Assembly (NCBI RefSeq): GCF_003597395.2
Contig: NC_133770.1
Location: 9,015,452-9,079,451, forward strand
Direction: 5' to 3'
Length of the DNA stretch: 64,000 nt
DNA from: Chelonoidis abingdonii
Taxonomy: Eukaryota; Chordata; Testudines; Testudinidae
The notes beneath the pieces were generated by a model that was not told the origin of the DNA, did not search any database, and saw only the letters and a list, made by a program, of their open reading frames with translations. Below, in pieces: positions 10,641 through 21,512 of this stretch. The stretch's first letter is position 1. Each line of letters opens with the position of its first letter. A program made the position numbers and the translations under genes.

Positions 10641-10813
10641 AACAACATAGACCCCATGATGCTCCTAATACACAATGGGAAGCTCAAGCTATTGTGACAC
10701 ATCCCAACGGTACTTTGGGAAAACATCATTGTGCTCCATCATTAGCATCAACAGACAGTAATGTGAAACATCACCGAAGAGACACCAACGCATGAAAATA
10801 AAATCATGCCACG

Positions 10814-11022
10814 CAGGGCCGGTGCAACCCGTTAAGCGACCGAGGCGGTCGCCTAGGGCGCTGACATTTGGGGGGCAGCGACCACAGCAGCCAAACATCT
10901 GGCCGCCACGGTCGTCGGTGGTATTTCGGGGTCAGGACCTTCTGCCACATCTGTCGGGGGCACCATTTTGGGGGCAGGACCTTCCGCCGCCTAGGGCACC
11001 AAAAAGGCTGCCGGCCCTCCTG
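10814..11022. mobile_element. GC-rich hAT MITE, TIR CAGGGCCGG
   Basis: The 209-bp element begins CAGGGCCGGTGCAACCC and ends near CTGCCGGCCCTCCTG. ATGCCACG (10806-10813) and GTGCCACG (11023-11030) form an 8-bp duplication with one change. Typical phrases are 'gcggtcgcctagggcgctga' and 'ccgccgcctagggcacc'. A related terminus is seen at 12440-12710. Confidence 0.82.
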
Positions 11023-11164
11023 GTGCCACGGTGCCACCATACATCACCCCACCACATGAAAAAGTCACTGTGACACATCAAAATATCACAGTGACAGCAC
11101 ACCAAAACATCACATTTGTGCTTCAGTGCACAAATACTTCACATCACCACTGCCAGTGACCAAG

Positions 11165-11310
11165 TCGTGGGTGGTCTGGCCTAATGGTTGGAGCAACAAT
11201 CCACCTTGCTAATTAGTGTTGACTCCAGTCGGGGTGGACTGAAAGTCACACAGCTTCTGACTGCGCTCATTAAGTTTCCAAGTGACTGGCTCTGCCACAG
11301 GCTGGCCCCT
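11165..11310 (+). repeat. Possible tRNA-derived SINE head
   Basis: 'gtggtctggcctaatggttg' (about 11171-11190) resembles a pol III A box and 'gttgactccagtc' (11218-11230) a weak B box about 40 bp further on. I cannot fold a convincing tRNA, so a SINE head is more likely than a tRNA gene. Confidence 0.35.
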
Positions 11311-11329
11311 GCGAACCACAAAGCATGGT

Positions 11330-12790
11330 CTTGTCTTCACGAGGCATGAAGGTCTCCCTGAGATGTGACCATTTCACAAGAAGGGTGTGAGGCATGAATG
11401 TCTATATGGTGGCTCAAGTGTGAGAAGATGATACATGGCATGAACTTGTTCGTGGGGCAGTGCAAGGCCTGAATGTGACAGTGCAGCAACATGGGGCTTA
11501 AATGTGTCACCATGATGCACAAAGTACATCTGTGTCTTCATGAAGCACGTGCATGTCACCAGCTGTGATGTGTGCTGTGTCACCGCGTGTGTCACCATGA
11601 AGCAGGCCATCATCACAAGGTGTGTATGTTTCACCACAAGGCATGATGTGTGCCAATGTCCCCACAGGGCACGTGCTTGTCACCACAAAGCATTAAGTGC
11701 CAGTGTCACGACAGAACATGTGTTCCCATGTCTCCATGTGTGCTCTCACCACAAGATGTGTGTGTGTCACAAGCATGCGTCACCACAAGACGTGTGCATG
11801 TCCTACAAGGTATGAAGCATGCCCATGTCACACAAGATGTTTGTGTCACAAGGTGTGTGCATGTCACCACGAGGTGTGTGCTATTTCCACGAGGTGTTTG
11901 TGTGTCACTGCAAGGCATGAAGCATGCCCGTGAGCACGAGGCATGTGCTGTCACCCCAAGGTGTGTAGCATGCCCAAGTCATGCAACATTTGCTGTCACT
12001 ATGAGGTGTAAAGCGTGCCTGTCATAAGGCGGGTGCATATCACCATGAAACACGTGTCACCATGAGATGTGAAGCATGCCCATGTCACCAAAAGGCATGT
12101 GCTATCAGCAGGAGGTGTGTGCATGTCACGAGGCATGCAGCATGCCCGAGTCACCATATGGCTTGTGTCACCAGGGATGTGCAAGTCACCACAAGCCATG
12201 TGTGCATTACCACAAGGGGTGTGCTATCATAAGGCAAGTATGTCACCACAAGCCATGTGCGTGTCACAAGGGGTATGCTATCACCACAAGCCATGTGCGT
12301 GTCACCACAAGAGGTGTGCTATCACCACAAGGGGTGTGTCACCACAAGCCATGTGCGTGTCACCACAAGGGGCGTGCTATCACCACAAGGGGTGTGTCAC
12401 CACAAGCCATGTGCGTGTCACCACAAGGGGTGTACTGTCCAGGGCTGGCTCTAGCCATTTCACTGCCCCAACCACGGCGACACGCCGCGGAGGGAGCTCT
12501 GCCGCTCGCCGGTCCCGCAGCTCCGGTGGACCTCCCACAGGCGTCCCTGCGGATGCTCCACCGGAGCCTCGGGAGCAGCGGACCCTCCGCAGGGACGCCT
12601 GCGGGAGGTCCAGCAGAGCCACCTGCCGCCCTCCCGCAATCGGCAAGAGCGCCCCCGCGGCGTGCCGCCCAAGCACGCGCTTGGCACGCTGGGGCCTGGG
12701 GCCGGCCCTGGTACTATCACCACAAGCCATGTGCGCGTCACCACAAGCAGTGCAAGGTACTCGTGTCACCCCCCAGATGCGAGGCGTACA
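11330..12790. repeat. Minisatellite array, degenerate on the left and ordered on the right
   Basis: The array is built on CACCACAAGG(C/G)(A/G)TGTG(C/T) units of about 17-21 bp. From 12282 the units form a 58-bp higher-order repeat made of 21, 20 and 17 bp. Starts are at 12282, 12340 and 12398, and copies differ by only one or two bases. Copies further left (11330-12230) are variable, with 'gcatgtcaccacaaggtgtg'-like units. The array is interrupted by the hAT element at 12440-12710 and resumes at 12711 with 'tcaccacaagccatgtgcgc' before fading near 12790. Open frames of up to 304 residues follow from a stop-poor unit and are not proteins. Confidence 0.9.
12440..12710. mobile_element. GC-rich hAT MITE inserted in the minisatellite
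   Basis: The 271-bp element begins CAGGGCTGGCTCTAGCC and ends GGGGCCGGCCCTG. GTACTGTC (12432-12439) and GTACTATC (12711-12718) are an 8-bp duplication with one change, and the minisatellite units continue on both sides. The interior has a hairpin: 'ggacctcccacaggcgtccc' near 12530 pairs with 'gggacgcctgcgggaggtcc' near 12594. Confidence 0.88.
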
Positions 12791-13640
12791 CGTGCCACCG
12801 GGACGCACCGGCCCGCTCTGCCCCAGGGCCGCCCAAGCCGCCCCCGCCCGGCGGGCAAAGGTCAAAGCAGCAGCGGGCAAAAGCCCCATCTACTCCCAGG
12901 CCCGCCCCTCGGCGCGCGCCTCCCTGAGCTCTCGCTCCGCCCCCTCGGCGCGCGCGACGGGGATACCGCGACCCGCCCCCTAGCGCGCCACCTCGTCGCT
13001 CCAGCCTCCTCCCTCTCTGCCTCCCCCGTCTGTTCGCCCCGCCCACCGCTCCCCTCCTGGTTACCCGTCGTGCTCCGCGCAGCCCTGGCACTGACGTGCT
13101 GCCCGCAGCCGCCACTTGTGAGCCTGGGCGGGGAGCGCGAGAGAAGCGCAAGGGAGCCGACCCAGAGCCGGGGGCAGCCGCGCGGGTAAGCGGGCACATT
13201 CCCCTCGCTCCGCCGGCCCAGCCGCCGCGGACACCCTCCCTTCCCCGCGGCGGCCTGAGCCGTTCGCGCAGGAACCGGGCCCGGGTGGGTGAGCCGCTGG
13301 GTGGGGAGCGGCGGGGCCCGGCCTGCTGGGTGTCCCGGACAGCGGGGGCGGCCTGGCGCGTCCCTGTCGAGGGCCCGTGTTGCCAAGCAGGCCGCCCCGC
13401 CCTGGGAAGCTGGGACGCTCGGGAGCTGCGAGCGATTCAAACGGTCGCTGCCCGGGTGGTTCCTAGTCCCCCCCCCCCCTCCCGGGCCGGCCTAGGCCCT
13501 CTGTCTTTCCCCCAGCCTGGGCCCGGCGTGGGCCCCCTCTCCCCCCCAGCCTGGGCCCGGCCTAGGCACCCGACCTGTGTCCCCCTCGGCCCAGAACCCC
13601 CCGCCTTGGCCTGGCCAGCTCTATGGACCTGACTCCCCAA
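12760..13640 (+). promoter_or_regulatory. ARF1: CpG island and presumed ARF1 promoter
   Basis: The GC content rises sharply and CpG dinucleotides are frequent throughout, in contrast to the flanking sequence. There is no TATA box near the presumed start. GC-box-like sites occur as CGCCCCGCCC near 13035 and GGGCGGGG at 13126-13133. A CRE-like TGACGT lies at 13092-13097. The island covers the splice donor at 13186 of the presumed first exon. A TATA-less CpG promoter fits the broad expression known for ARF1. A run of about ten C occurs near 13470. Confidence 0.8.
13100..13185 (+). other. ARF1: ARF1 non-coding first exon (3' end only is well placed)
   Basis: In the CpG island a strong donor, CGCGG|GTAAGC, lies at 13185/13186. 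The coding exon at 29243 needs an upstream untranslated exon, because its acceptor lies 37 bases before the ATG. Vertebrate ARF1 genes are known to have a non-coding first exon in a CpG island. The transcription start is not defined by the sequence; 13100 is a guess just downstream of the TGACGT site. Confidence 0.6.
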
Positions 13641-14424
13641 TCTTGGCCCTGTCAGGCAGGTCTACAGGTCCGACATCCTCCCCCCCACCCCACCCGCAGT
13701 GGGGGAGTTGGGTGAGGGTGGCTGTCAGGTGAGATCTCCCTCTCCGAATAACTCAGAGCTGGCCCAGGGCATATGGATTCTCCTCTTCCTCAGACTCTTG
13801 GCTCGCTGTAGGTATTTAAGTCTGTCCAGTCTTGGGAGTGTGATCAGGGATGCGTGCTGAGTACGTGCCTTCATTAAAGGTTTGAGGGTATAATTGCTTA
13901 ATTCTTGTAGTGCCTGGGTCGGGCTGTGGGATAGGATAAAATGGTGAGGGGTAGAGTTGCTGTCTTTACCCTGGAACAGAATTTCTTCCCAGTCTCAGTT
14001 GCTTGGGTGGGTGACCCCGGAGGTCAACCTTCCACCCTACTCAGCATGCGGGGCTTGCTTATAGCAGATTAGCCCCTGTCCTATAAAATCCTATTTGCCT
14101 TTATCTGTGTCCCATATATGATACTGCGGGAAGGTAACCTCCTTCCACAATTCAGCTTGCCAGGAGTATAGTGCTCTACATGGAAGAATTCATTGATCAT
14201 GAGGCATGATTGGTTTTACTCCATTTTACTATCATTAAAACTGTTTTGTCACAAAATCATCCAGTCAAAGTATTTGACTGGCACTTGGCTTACCAAAGCA
14301 AATTCCACAGGTTGGCTGAGTGTATGCATAAGTTTTATTTTGACTCCATCAGCTTCATCTATAGCTGAAATGTTAACTATTCAGATAATACTTCGAACTT
14401 TGCTGTGCAACCACTGAGCCTCAC
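13641..14424. other. Intron 1, unassigned
   Basis: No repeat family or exon is recognised in this first part of the intron beyond the CpG island. Confidence 0.5.
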
Positions 14425-14545
14425 AATACCTCTTTGAAGAGCATTATTATCCCTGTTGTCCCGATGAGAAATTGAGAGCTTAAAGTTGAGTGATTTGTCC
14501 AAGGTCATGTAGCAGAACAATTCTATTACTATTTTTGCCACTCTA
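14425..14545 (-). repeat. MIR-type SINE fragment
   Basis: 'cattattatccctgttgtcc' followed by 'gatgagaaattgagagctta' and 'gatttgtccaaggtcatgta' is inverted MIR text, well diverged. Confidence 0.65.
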
Positions 14546-15745
14546 ATAATCTGGCAGTTTTTTATCCAAATTTGGGTATTCCCTGTCATTTCTAACTCCC
14601 TTAAAGGAAGAAATTTTTCTCCAAATATTCTTTAGTTCTTTGTAGCTTTCTGCTCAAAATGGTACCATAATACACAGTGTTAAGCTTGTAGGTATGGAAG
14701 GAAAGGGATTTTCTGAAAATGTATTTAGGGGGTTAGTTTGATGCCATTATTTCCTCTACTGGACACCCATAATTGTTGCAAAGCTTGGGAGCTGACTACT
14801 TCCCCCAACCCATTATTGTAATGGTAGCCCTGGATGAAAAGGTGAGAAAATTTACCTGACTTGAAGACAGTCGAGCCAGCCAATTTAAGAGTTTCATTTG
14901 CCATGCTTACTGACTCTTCTGCTCTGGCAGAGCAGCAGAACCAAGAGATGGTTTAAACAAATGTCTCTTCTACAAACTCAGCAGCTTTGGGTGCTATAGC
15001 AATGGACACTAGTTAAAAAACTCATTTTAAACATCAGGTGCAGGGTAGGTTGTGCCCATAAATAGATGGCTTGACTGATCATGGTGTCCACTTATTTGCC
15101 ATGGGTTCTTAATTCAAGAACCTTGAATCGGATATAGTTGAGAGGAGTAACACACATCAGTCTGTATCAGCAAATCCCTTTGTATAAAGTTATATGAAAG
15201 TACTATTTTTTTTGCATTCTTACTGAAAAGGGACTATAAAAGTGGTACATTCTTACTCAATAGAGCTTTTGTGTAGTCTGAGTCATCCTTGCTGAGTGTA
15301 TTGACAAAATGGAGAGTTGTCTTAGGCTTTGGAGCTAGCAGAGTTAGGAACAGACTGTATCTCTTCCTTTTTGTGACTCATTAGAATTGTTCAGTGTGTG
15401 TTACCCCATGTAAAACTGTCTGTGGGAACTAGGGTTGCATGGGTACAACTAAGGGCATCATTACCCCGCAGAACCCTTATTACATACATTCGTGGAAGAA
15501 GGAAAGAAACCCATCTTGACAACAAGATTGGTTGAGTTCAGAAGGATGCGAGTTAAGTGAAATGGCTTTTTTCCTATCAAACCTGCTCAGTAGAAAATCA
15601 CTGAGATGACAATATTTTCATTACAGAGTAGAAGTACACTTTAGTTTCATCATCTGTTACGAAATATTTTATCATGTGTAGATCATTCTCATGAGTATTT
15701 CAGTATTCTGGATTCTTTACAATGGGTACATTTGGTCAACATAGC
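14546..15745. other. Intron 1, unassigned
   Basis: No recognisable repeat or exon in this 1.2 kb. Confidence 0.5.
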
Positions 15746-16028
15746 CTATGGCTACGCTACAGCTTAAGTCAACACAAGTTGTGTTGCTCAGGGGCGTGAA
15801 TTGGCCACCCCCCTGAGCGACACAACTTGTGCCTAGTTAAGCACCAGTGTGGTCAGCACTATGGCAGCAGGAGAGCTCCGGATAACAGTCATTGCCACTC
15901 ATTGGGGGTGGCTTAATTAAGTGGACGGGAGACTCCGATCTGCTTAGAGCAGTGACATTAGAGAGCTTACAATGACGCAGCTCCACTGGTGCCACTGCGC
16001 TGCTGTAAGTGCTCTCATTTAGCCATAG
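15746..16028. mobile_element. Harbinger-like MITE candidate
   Basis: It opens CTATGGCTACGCTACAG and closes TTAGCCATAG, a 10-bp inverted terminus with one change. The interior holds a strong hairpin, 'acacaagttgtgttgctcag' with 'ctgagcgacacaacttgtg'. The 'ggctac' terminus resembles the elements at 1499 and 6724. No target duplication is clear. Confidence 0.5.
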
Positions 16029-16514
16029 TTGTGTAAAATTGAGATTCCATAAAAAAAAGCAGGTGTCTTTTTTCCCTCCCAGTCTGTTAAGGCCTTGTTA
16101 GCATGGAAGCTGTAGAGCTGGTATTACAGCTATCACTATCCCCAGCTATCATGCTCTCCTTTTACTGATGGGCAAAAGTTTTGAATCAGTTTCCTGCTAC
16201 AACAGCTGTTTTTCTGTATTATTCAGCATTTTTTCTTGCTGCTTGCAGGTATCTAATTTTATTTCTTGTTTCTAATACGTGGAAACGTGTGAATATATGG
16301 TATTACTTTTGCTGATGTCTCAGTTCTAATATTCCTCTTCATATGCTGATTATGATCCAAACAATCAGTTGAGCATTGGCTCTTGGATTTGGTCATGTGT
16401 CATCCACCAATCTTGTTTCATTTATTCTTTAACTTGACTTTATTCACAGTATCTAGGGTGAATTTAGTCGTAGTGTTGAACTCATATAGTGGGTGGGGTA
16501 GTATGTCAGACACA
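16029..16514. other. Intron 1, unassigned
   Basis: AT-rich sequence without recognisable features. Confidence 0.5.
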
Positions 16515-16516
16515 TA

Positions 16517-16695
16517 CATCTCTACGCTGAAATAACACGAATTCGGATACAACGCAGTAAAGCAGCACTCCAGAGCGAGGGAGGCGGGGCTGCACGATCC
16601 AGTAGATCAAAGCAAGTTCAATATAACACTGTTTCACCTATAACACGGTAAGATTTTTTGGCTCTCGAGGACAGCATTATGTCAAGGTAGAGGTG
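16517..16695. mobile_element. Tc1/mariner-like MITE with TA target
   Basis: The termini CATCTCTACGCTGA and CAAGGTAGAGGTG are inverted repeats, flanked by TA at 16515-16516 and 16696-16697. Inside, 'aataacacgaattcggatac' on the left mirrors 'cctataacacggtaagattt' on the right. I recognise this text as a common turtle MITE whose consensus has 'cgatataacgc' repeats. Confidence 0.72.
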
Positions 16696-16697
16696 TA

Positions 16698-17436
16698 GTA
16701 GTTTTAAAGTATATAAGTATTTTGCTATTGTAAGTCTGAGCCACATTCTGTTTAAGTGGAAATCATCAACACTTTCTGCTAGTTAGGCTGAGCATGGTGT
16801 TCTTAGGTTTCACCATTTTTAATAGCAGATGTAGCTGTAATCAAATTACTTTAGATGTGACTTGACTGGGTAGCAGACTACACTTAACTCTGACATCATC
16901 TTTCAGGCAATTGGGGACAGCCAGAAGGAAAAAATAATAAAGCCTTTTGCTTCTGCCCAGAGATCTTGTGATTGTAGTCAAAATCCTTCCAGTAAAGTGA
17001 ATTCCTTTACCTTTTTGTAAAGGAAGATACAGACGTTATGATTCAAATGAGTCTCTCTCAACTTAAAAAATGTGGACTGCCAAAAGTTGAGAGAACTCAA
17101 TGAATTACTATGGAATATGTTAAATTGTTCACCTGTTTTTTTAGATAAACAATATTGGGTGTCTTGTGATATACCAGCTGTTCATTATATTTTAATGTGG
17201 TTCAGGGTTTTATTTTTGAAACTTAGAAGTGCATCGCTGCTTCTCGTGCATCAAATTGAACTTGAAAACAAGAACCGCAGACTGATGTGCTTTTGAGTAA
17301 AATGTTAAATGGTCCATTTTTTGTTTCCATGCGTTCTAGAACATTGTGCAATCTACTTCTGTTCGCGTTACTGCGGGAATGACTAAATCTTTAGTGCACT
17401 AGGGCAATATCTAACTGTTGATGCGCATGTTCCTCC
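16698..17436. other. Intron 1, unassigned
   Basis: No recognisable repeat or exon. The 74-residue frame at 17072-17296 shows no motif. Confidence 0.5.
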
Positions 17437-17560
17437 TATTTATTTGTTACAGTAGCACCTACAAGCCCCATTATGCTTAGCACTGTACGCACACACAGTG
17501 TGAAGGTGGTCTCTTCCCAGAAGAACTTACAATTTCAGTAGACATAGGTGTATGTAACAA
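17437..17560 (+). repeat. Old LINE-tail-like repeat
   Basis: 'acagtagcacctacaagccc', then 'gcttagcactgtacgcacac' and 'gaacttacaatttcagtaga', is the same old repeat as 62540-62650, and the inverse of 10500-10640. Confidence 0.6.
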
Positions 17561-18676
17561 ACAGACAGAAGAGATGGAATGGGATTTAGGTGAACTATGT
17601 TCTTTAGGAGTCATGTTTCATTCTCCTGCTAAAGCAATTGAGAAGCTGTGGCCAAAGTTGCAAGTAAGATCTACTGTCAATGAAGAACATAATCTTGATT
17701 TGAAGAGGTGCTAAGCCGCCTTCAGCCCCTGCAGCAGTTGCATTTATTTGGTCCTGATATTTAGCTGCTCTTGTATGGCAGTTTGGCAGAGAAGTTCACT
17801 TCATTTGGAGAAGCATTTGAGAACAGTTGTGGCCCGCAGCATTCCTTTGAAAAGGCTTAGATGCGACTTCTTGTTGAAAATAACTTACTATATGCGTGTT
17901 TTCATCCGGCCCATCTGGGGACTGGCATCATCTGCTCTGGATGACTCTTCATCTAGTTTCATTCATAGTGCTCTGTTTGTCAAGTGTTGGAGAATATGGA
18001 AGCCACATTTAGATCAATCTTCAGTTACTCTTAGCACGAAGAGAATACATTTTGGTGGCTCTTGTGGTACCATGAAGAAGAATAACGTGAAATGAGCACA
18101 GAAGAGAATTCTTAAAGTAAAGACAGAATTCCCTTTACTGCACCATATCTTTATAGACAGCTTTCAATTGGCTTTCCAAAAGGAATGATTTATTTTACAT
18201 TAGAAACATCAGGAATGTCAGGTCTCTGCTTTCCTTATGTTGGTCAGTAAATAAACAAGATACTGTAACATTTTGCCTGTTTTGTCTTCCTCTTCCAAAC
18301 TCAGCATCCATTTTCATCCCCTTCAGTTGGAGATAGGGAAAGTGGCAGCTCTGATTATGGCAGCTCTGATTATGGCATTATGTGCAATCAACCATTTAAG
18401 ATGCACAACAGATCTTGCCAAATATTTCCAAGAAAGCGGTAAGGGAGCTTAATATATTGTAACAGCTTGTTGGTGGAAGGGCAGAGGAGGAGTGGAGAGG
18501 TAGTCTTAATACATCATGAGAGTATTAAATGATACCCTCTCTTGCTTTGCAGCTCATCTTTAAATACTTTGTACATGACTCATCTTTAATTCTAAGATTT
18601 CATAGAAAGTTAGATTCCTGATGATGATACATACTTAGACTAAAAATTCTGAAAATTAACATTTCTACATCTAAAA
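17561..18676. other. Intron 1, unassigned, with a small tandem duplication
   Basis: No family recognised. At about 18343-18375 the phrase 'ggcagctctgattat' occurs twice in a row. The 115-residue frame at 17748-18095 has no motif. Confidence 0.5.
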
Positions 18677-18997
18677 CAGTTTCTCTCAAATTGGGGTTGC
18701 TGCTTGTGTAGGGAAAGCCCCTGGCAGGCTGGTCCAGTTTGTTTACCTGCCCAGTCCGCAGGTCCGGTCGATCACGGCTCACACTGGCAGCAGTTCGCTG
18801 CTCCAGGCCAATGGGGGCTGCTGGAAGCATCACGAGGCGAGGGACTTACTGGCCGCCGCATCCAGCAGTCCCCATTAGCCTGCAGCGGCGAACCACAGCC
18901 AGTGGGAGCTGCAGTCAGCCAGGGCAGGTAAAGACACCGGCCTGGCCTGCCAGGGGCTTTCCCTACACAAGCAGCAACCCCAGTTTGAGAGACACTG
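18677..18997. mobile_element. Palindromic hAT MITE with TIRs of about 50 bp
   Basis: The left end CAGTTTCTCTCAAATTGGGG and right end CCCCAGTTTGAGAGACACTG are inverted repeats. The match extends about 50 bp inward through 'ttgctgcttgtgtagggaaa' and 'gcccctggcagg'. Flanks ATCTAAAA (18669-18676) and ATCTTAAT (18998-19005) form an 8-bp duplication with two changes. The core shares 'ccagtttgtttacctgccc' and 'caggccaatgggggctg' with the element at 2581-2915. Confidence 0.82.
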
Positions 18998-19005
18998 ATC
19001 TTAAT

Positions 19006-20167
19006 TTTATGCTTAATTTTAGTCTTGTAAATAGTATCTCGAAAGTAGCAATCTTTTTTTCAGTAGAAAAAATTAGAAATCAAAAACTATAATTCCAGCT
19101 TCAAAGAATTCTTTGAGTTGGCTACAACTACTTCCTATTTAGCCGTCTTTCATCCTTTGCTTCATAGGTGAAAGGCCAGTAAACTTCTAATAGTTGGGTA
19201 TAACTGTTGTTGAATAGTCATCTGTGGAGTCAGTTTAGTTACATCCTTGACAGTATTCTGATCAAGAGCTATTTTTAAAATTTGCTGCAATAGAACATTT
19301 TAAGTTGCAAGGAAACAGATTCTTCAAGTACAAAAGAAAGCATGCAGATTTGTTTAACTGGCTATATCCATTTCAGGTGTGAAATACTATGCTGCTGGAT
19401 TACATTGCCACTAAAACTTCTAAGATAGTTTATCCCTATGAAAGTTAGAAATGACCCAACATCTAAACAGTACTTTACAAGTCAAAGGCATAGTGCCAAC
19501 TTCAAAATTGCTCTTTGTTCTAAATATTTTGTCTACTATTCTTACAAGCCACAGCAAGGAAAACTAAAGAAGTTGAGTGAAACTATTTTTCTCTGATTTT
19601 GTTTTTCCTCACTCTGTTCATTTGTTAGCACTTTGTAGAAGTCCATGGAAATACAATTTTTACTTCCTCTTCAATGAGGAAGAGTGCCTTTGATATGCTT
19701 TTTTTATGGGGGGGTGGGGAATTGGTTCATAAACATGTCATTCATGCCCATTAAGCATTTAAGTAGCTGGCAAAACATTTGGACCCAAGAAGCAGTTTCT
19801 ATAATTACATTTTGGTTATATTGACAAGAAAGCTAATATAGGCAGTTGGGGATGGAGAAAAGGACTGCTGTGAAAAATATTTTAAATACATATCTGAAAT
19901 TACAAGTTTAATATTACATTTCAGACCAGTAGTGCTGTGGCTTCAAAATGGTCAGTTTTTTAATACAAAGAAGGCATTTTGACTAGTTATATTGTAAATA
20001 GCATGTTGTGGTGCACAAGAATGTGTATGTACATTAATGATACTCTTTACCAGTTGTAGCTATTGAAAGAAAAAGCTGAAGGAAAAACAGCTGAAACTGC
20101 TAGTGCTGGCTAAGGGCTTTGCAAGTCTTCAGAATGCTTTCTTTACAGCTGCTTTCACTTTTTAACA
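19006..20167. other. Intron 1, unassigned
   Basis: No recognisable repeat or exon in this 1.16 kb of AT-rich sequence. Confidence 0.5.
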
Positions 20168-21036
20168 GACATGGAATATCAGGGTTGGAAGGGACCTCAG
20201 GAGGTCATGTAGTCCAACCGCCTGCTCAAATCAGGACCAATTCCCAACTAAATCATCCCAGCCAGGTCTTTGTCAACCCTGACCTTAAAAACCTCTAAAG
20301 AAGGAGATTCCACCGCCTCCCTAGGTAACCCATTCCAGTGCTTCACCACCCTCCTAGTGAAAAAGTTTTTCCTAATATCCAACCTAAACCTCCCCCACTG
20401 CAACTTGAGACCATTACTCCTTGTTCTGTCATCTGGTACCACTGAGAACAGTCTAGATCCATCCTCTTTGGAACCCCCTTTCAGGTAGTTGAAAGCAGCT
20501 ATCAAATCCCCCCTCATTCTTCTCTTCTGCAGACTAAACAATCCCAGTTCCCTCAGCCTCTCCTCATAAGTCATGTGCTCCAGCCCCCTAATCATTTTTG
20601 TTGCCCTCCGCTGGACTCTTTCCAATTTTTCCACATCCTTCTTGTAATGTGGAGCCCAAAACTGGACACAATACTCCAGATGAGGTCTCACCAATGTTGA
20701 ATAGAGGGGAATGATCATGTCCGTCGATCTGCTGGCAGTGCCCCTACTTATGCAACCCAAAATGCCATTAGCCTTCTTGGCAACAAGGGCACACTCTGGA
20801 CAAGAAGCTGGATATGAGTCAACTGTAACCTCTATGTCCTTTTTCTGCAGAACTGCTTCCTACCCATTCGGTCCCTAGTCTGTAACAGTGTATGGGATTC
20901 TTCCATCTTAAGTGCAGGATTCTGCACTTGTCATTGTTGAACCTCATCAGGTTTCTTTTGGCCCAATCCTCTAATTTGTCTAGGCCCCTCTGTATCCTCT
21001 CCCTACCCTCCAATGTATTTACCATTCCTCCCATGA
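20168..21036 (-). mobile_element. CR1 LINE 3' region with a 170-codon open RT-end frame
   Basis: Minus-strand CR1. The frame from 20760 down to 20248 is open for 170 codons and carries the usual end of CR1 ORF2: [59 protein letters not shown]. Further upstream (21034-20819) the frame [20 protein letters not shown] follows in another register, so at least one frameshift separates the two. The 3' UTR ends near 20168 with the complement of 'ccttccaaccctgatattcc'. The reverse-transcriptase catalytic core is absent, so it cannot move on its own. It is less decayed than the CR1 at 816-2993. Confidence 0.93.
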
Positions 21037-21504
21037 CATGCTTGTACTCTGAAGTAAGGAATTAAGCTTTTCTGCGGTCAGTCTTATTTGGTAGCAGTGC
21101 CTTTCCATCTTTTCAGTGTTGGATGTCATCAGTAGTAGAAGAGTTTGTGAGCAAGATGCTTATGCTCCTGCCCAGTAGCTTTTCTTGCAATGGTTTGAAA
21201 CAGTGAACATGTGTAACACCAGTTTAATTGCTGCTGAAGCTTGATGTGAGTGCTGTTATGGAGGAGCACAGATGTAAATATATTTGTATTGCATCAACAT
21301 TCTACTCCTTAAATGTGAAAATGACAGAAGAATGTTGGATGTACAGGTTTTTTCCCATTCTGTTGCCTTAAAGCATTCTACAATATCTTTTAGTTAAAAC
21401 AGTGTACAATTACAGGAAATGATGGCTTACATCACAGTTGCTTTTTTCAGTCGATAAAGAAGTTGAATCAGTTGTACATGGCCAAATGGAACTGTGCCAT
21501 GAAA
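21037..21504. other. Intron 1, unassigned
   Basis: No recognisable repeat or exon. Confidence 0.5.
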
Positions 21505-21512
21505 GACTAAAA

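Noticed and set aside
11165..11240. Functional tRNA gene
   Set aside because: The B box is poor, no acceptor stem pairs and no pol III terminator run follows at the right distance.
12282..12440. CRISPR-like look: regular repeats with short alternating segments
   Set aside because: The between-repeat segments are themselves copies of one unit, not unique spacers, and the setting is a vertebrate genome.
12069..12983. Open frames of 283 and 304 residues across the minisatellite and hAT copy
   Set aside because: They exist in two overlapping frames, follow a repeated stop-poor unit, run through a transposon insertion and have no domain.
12862..13632. Frames of 175-192 residues in the CpG island
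   Set aside because: High GC removes stops on all frames, they overlap on both strands, and the region carries the ARF1 promoter and first exon.
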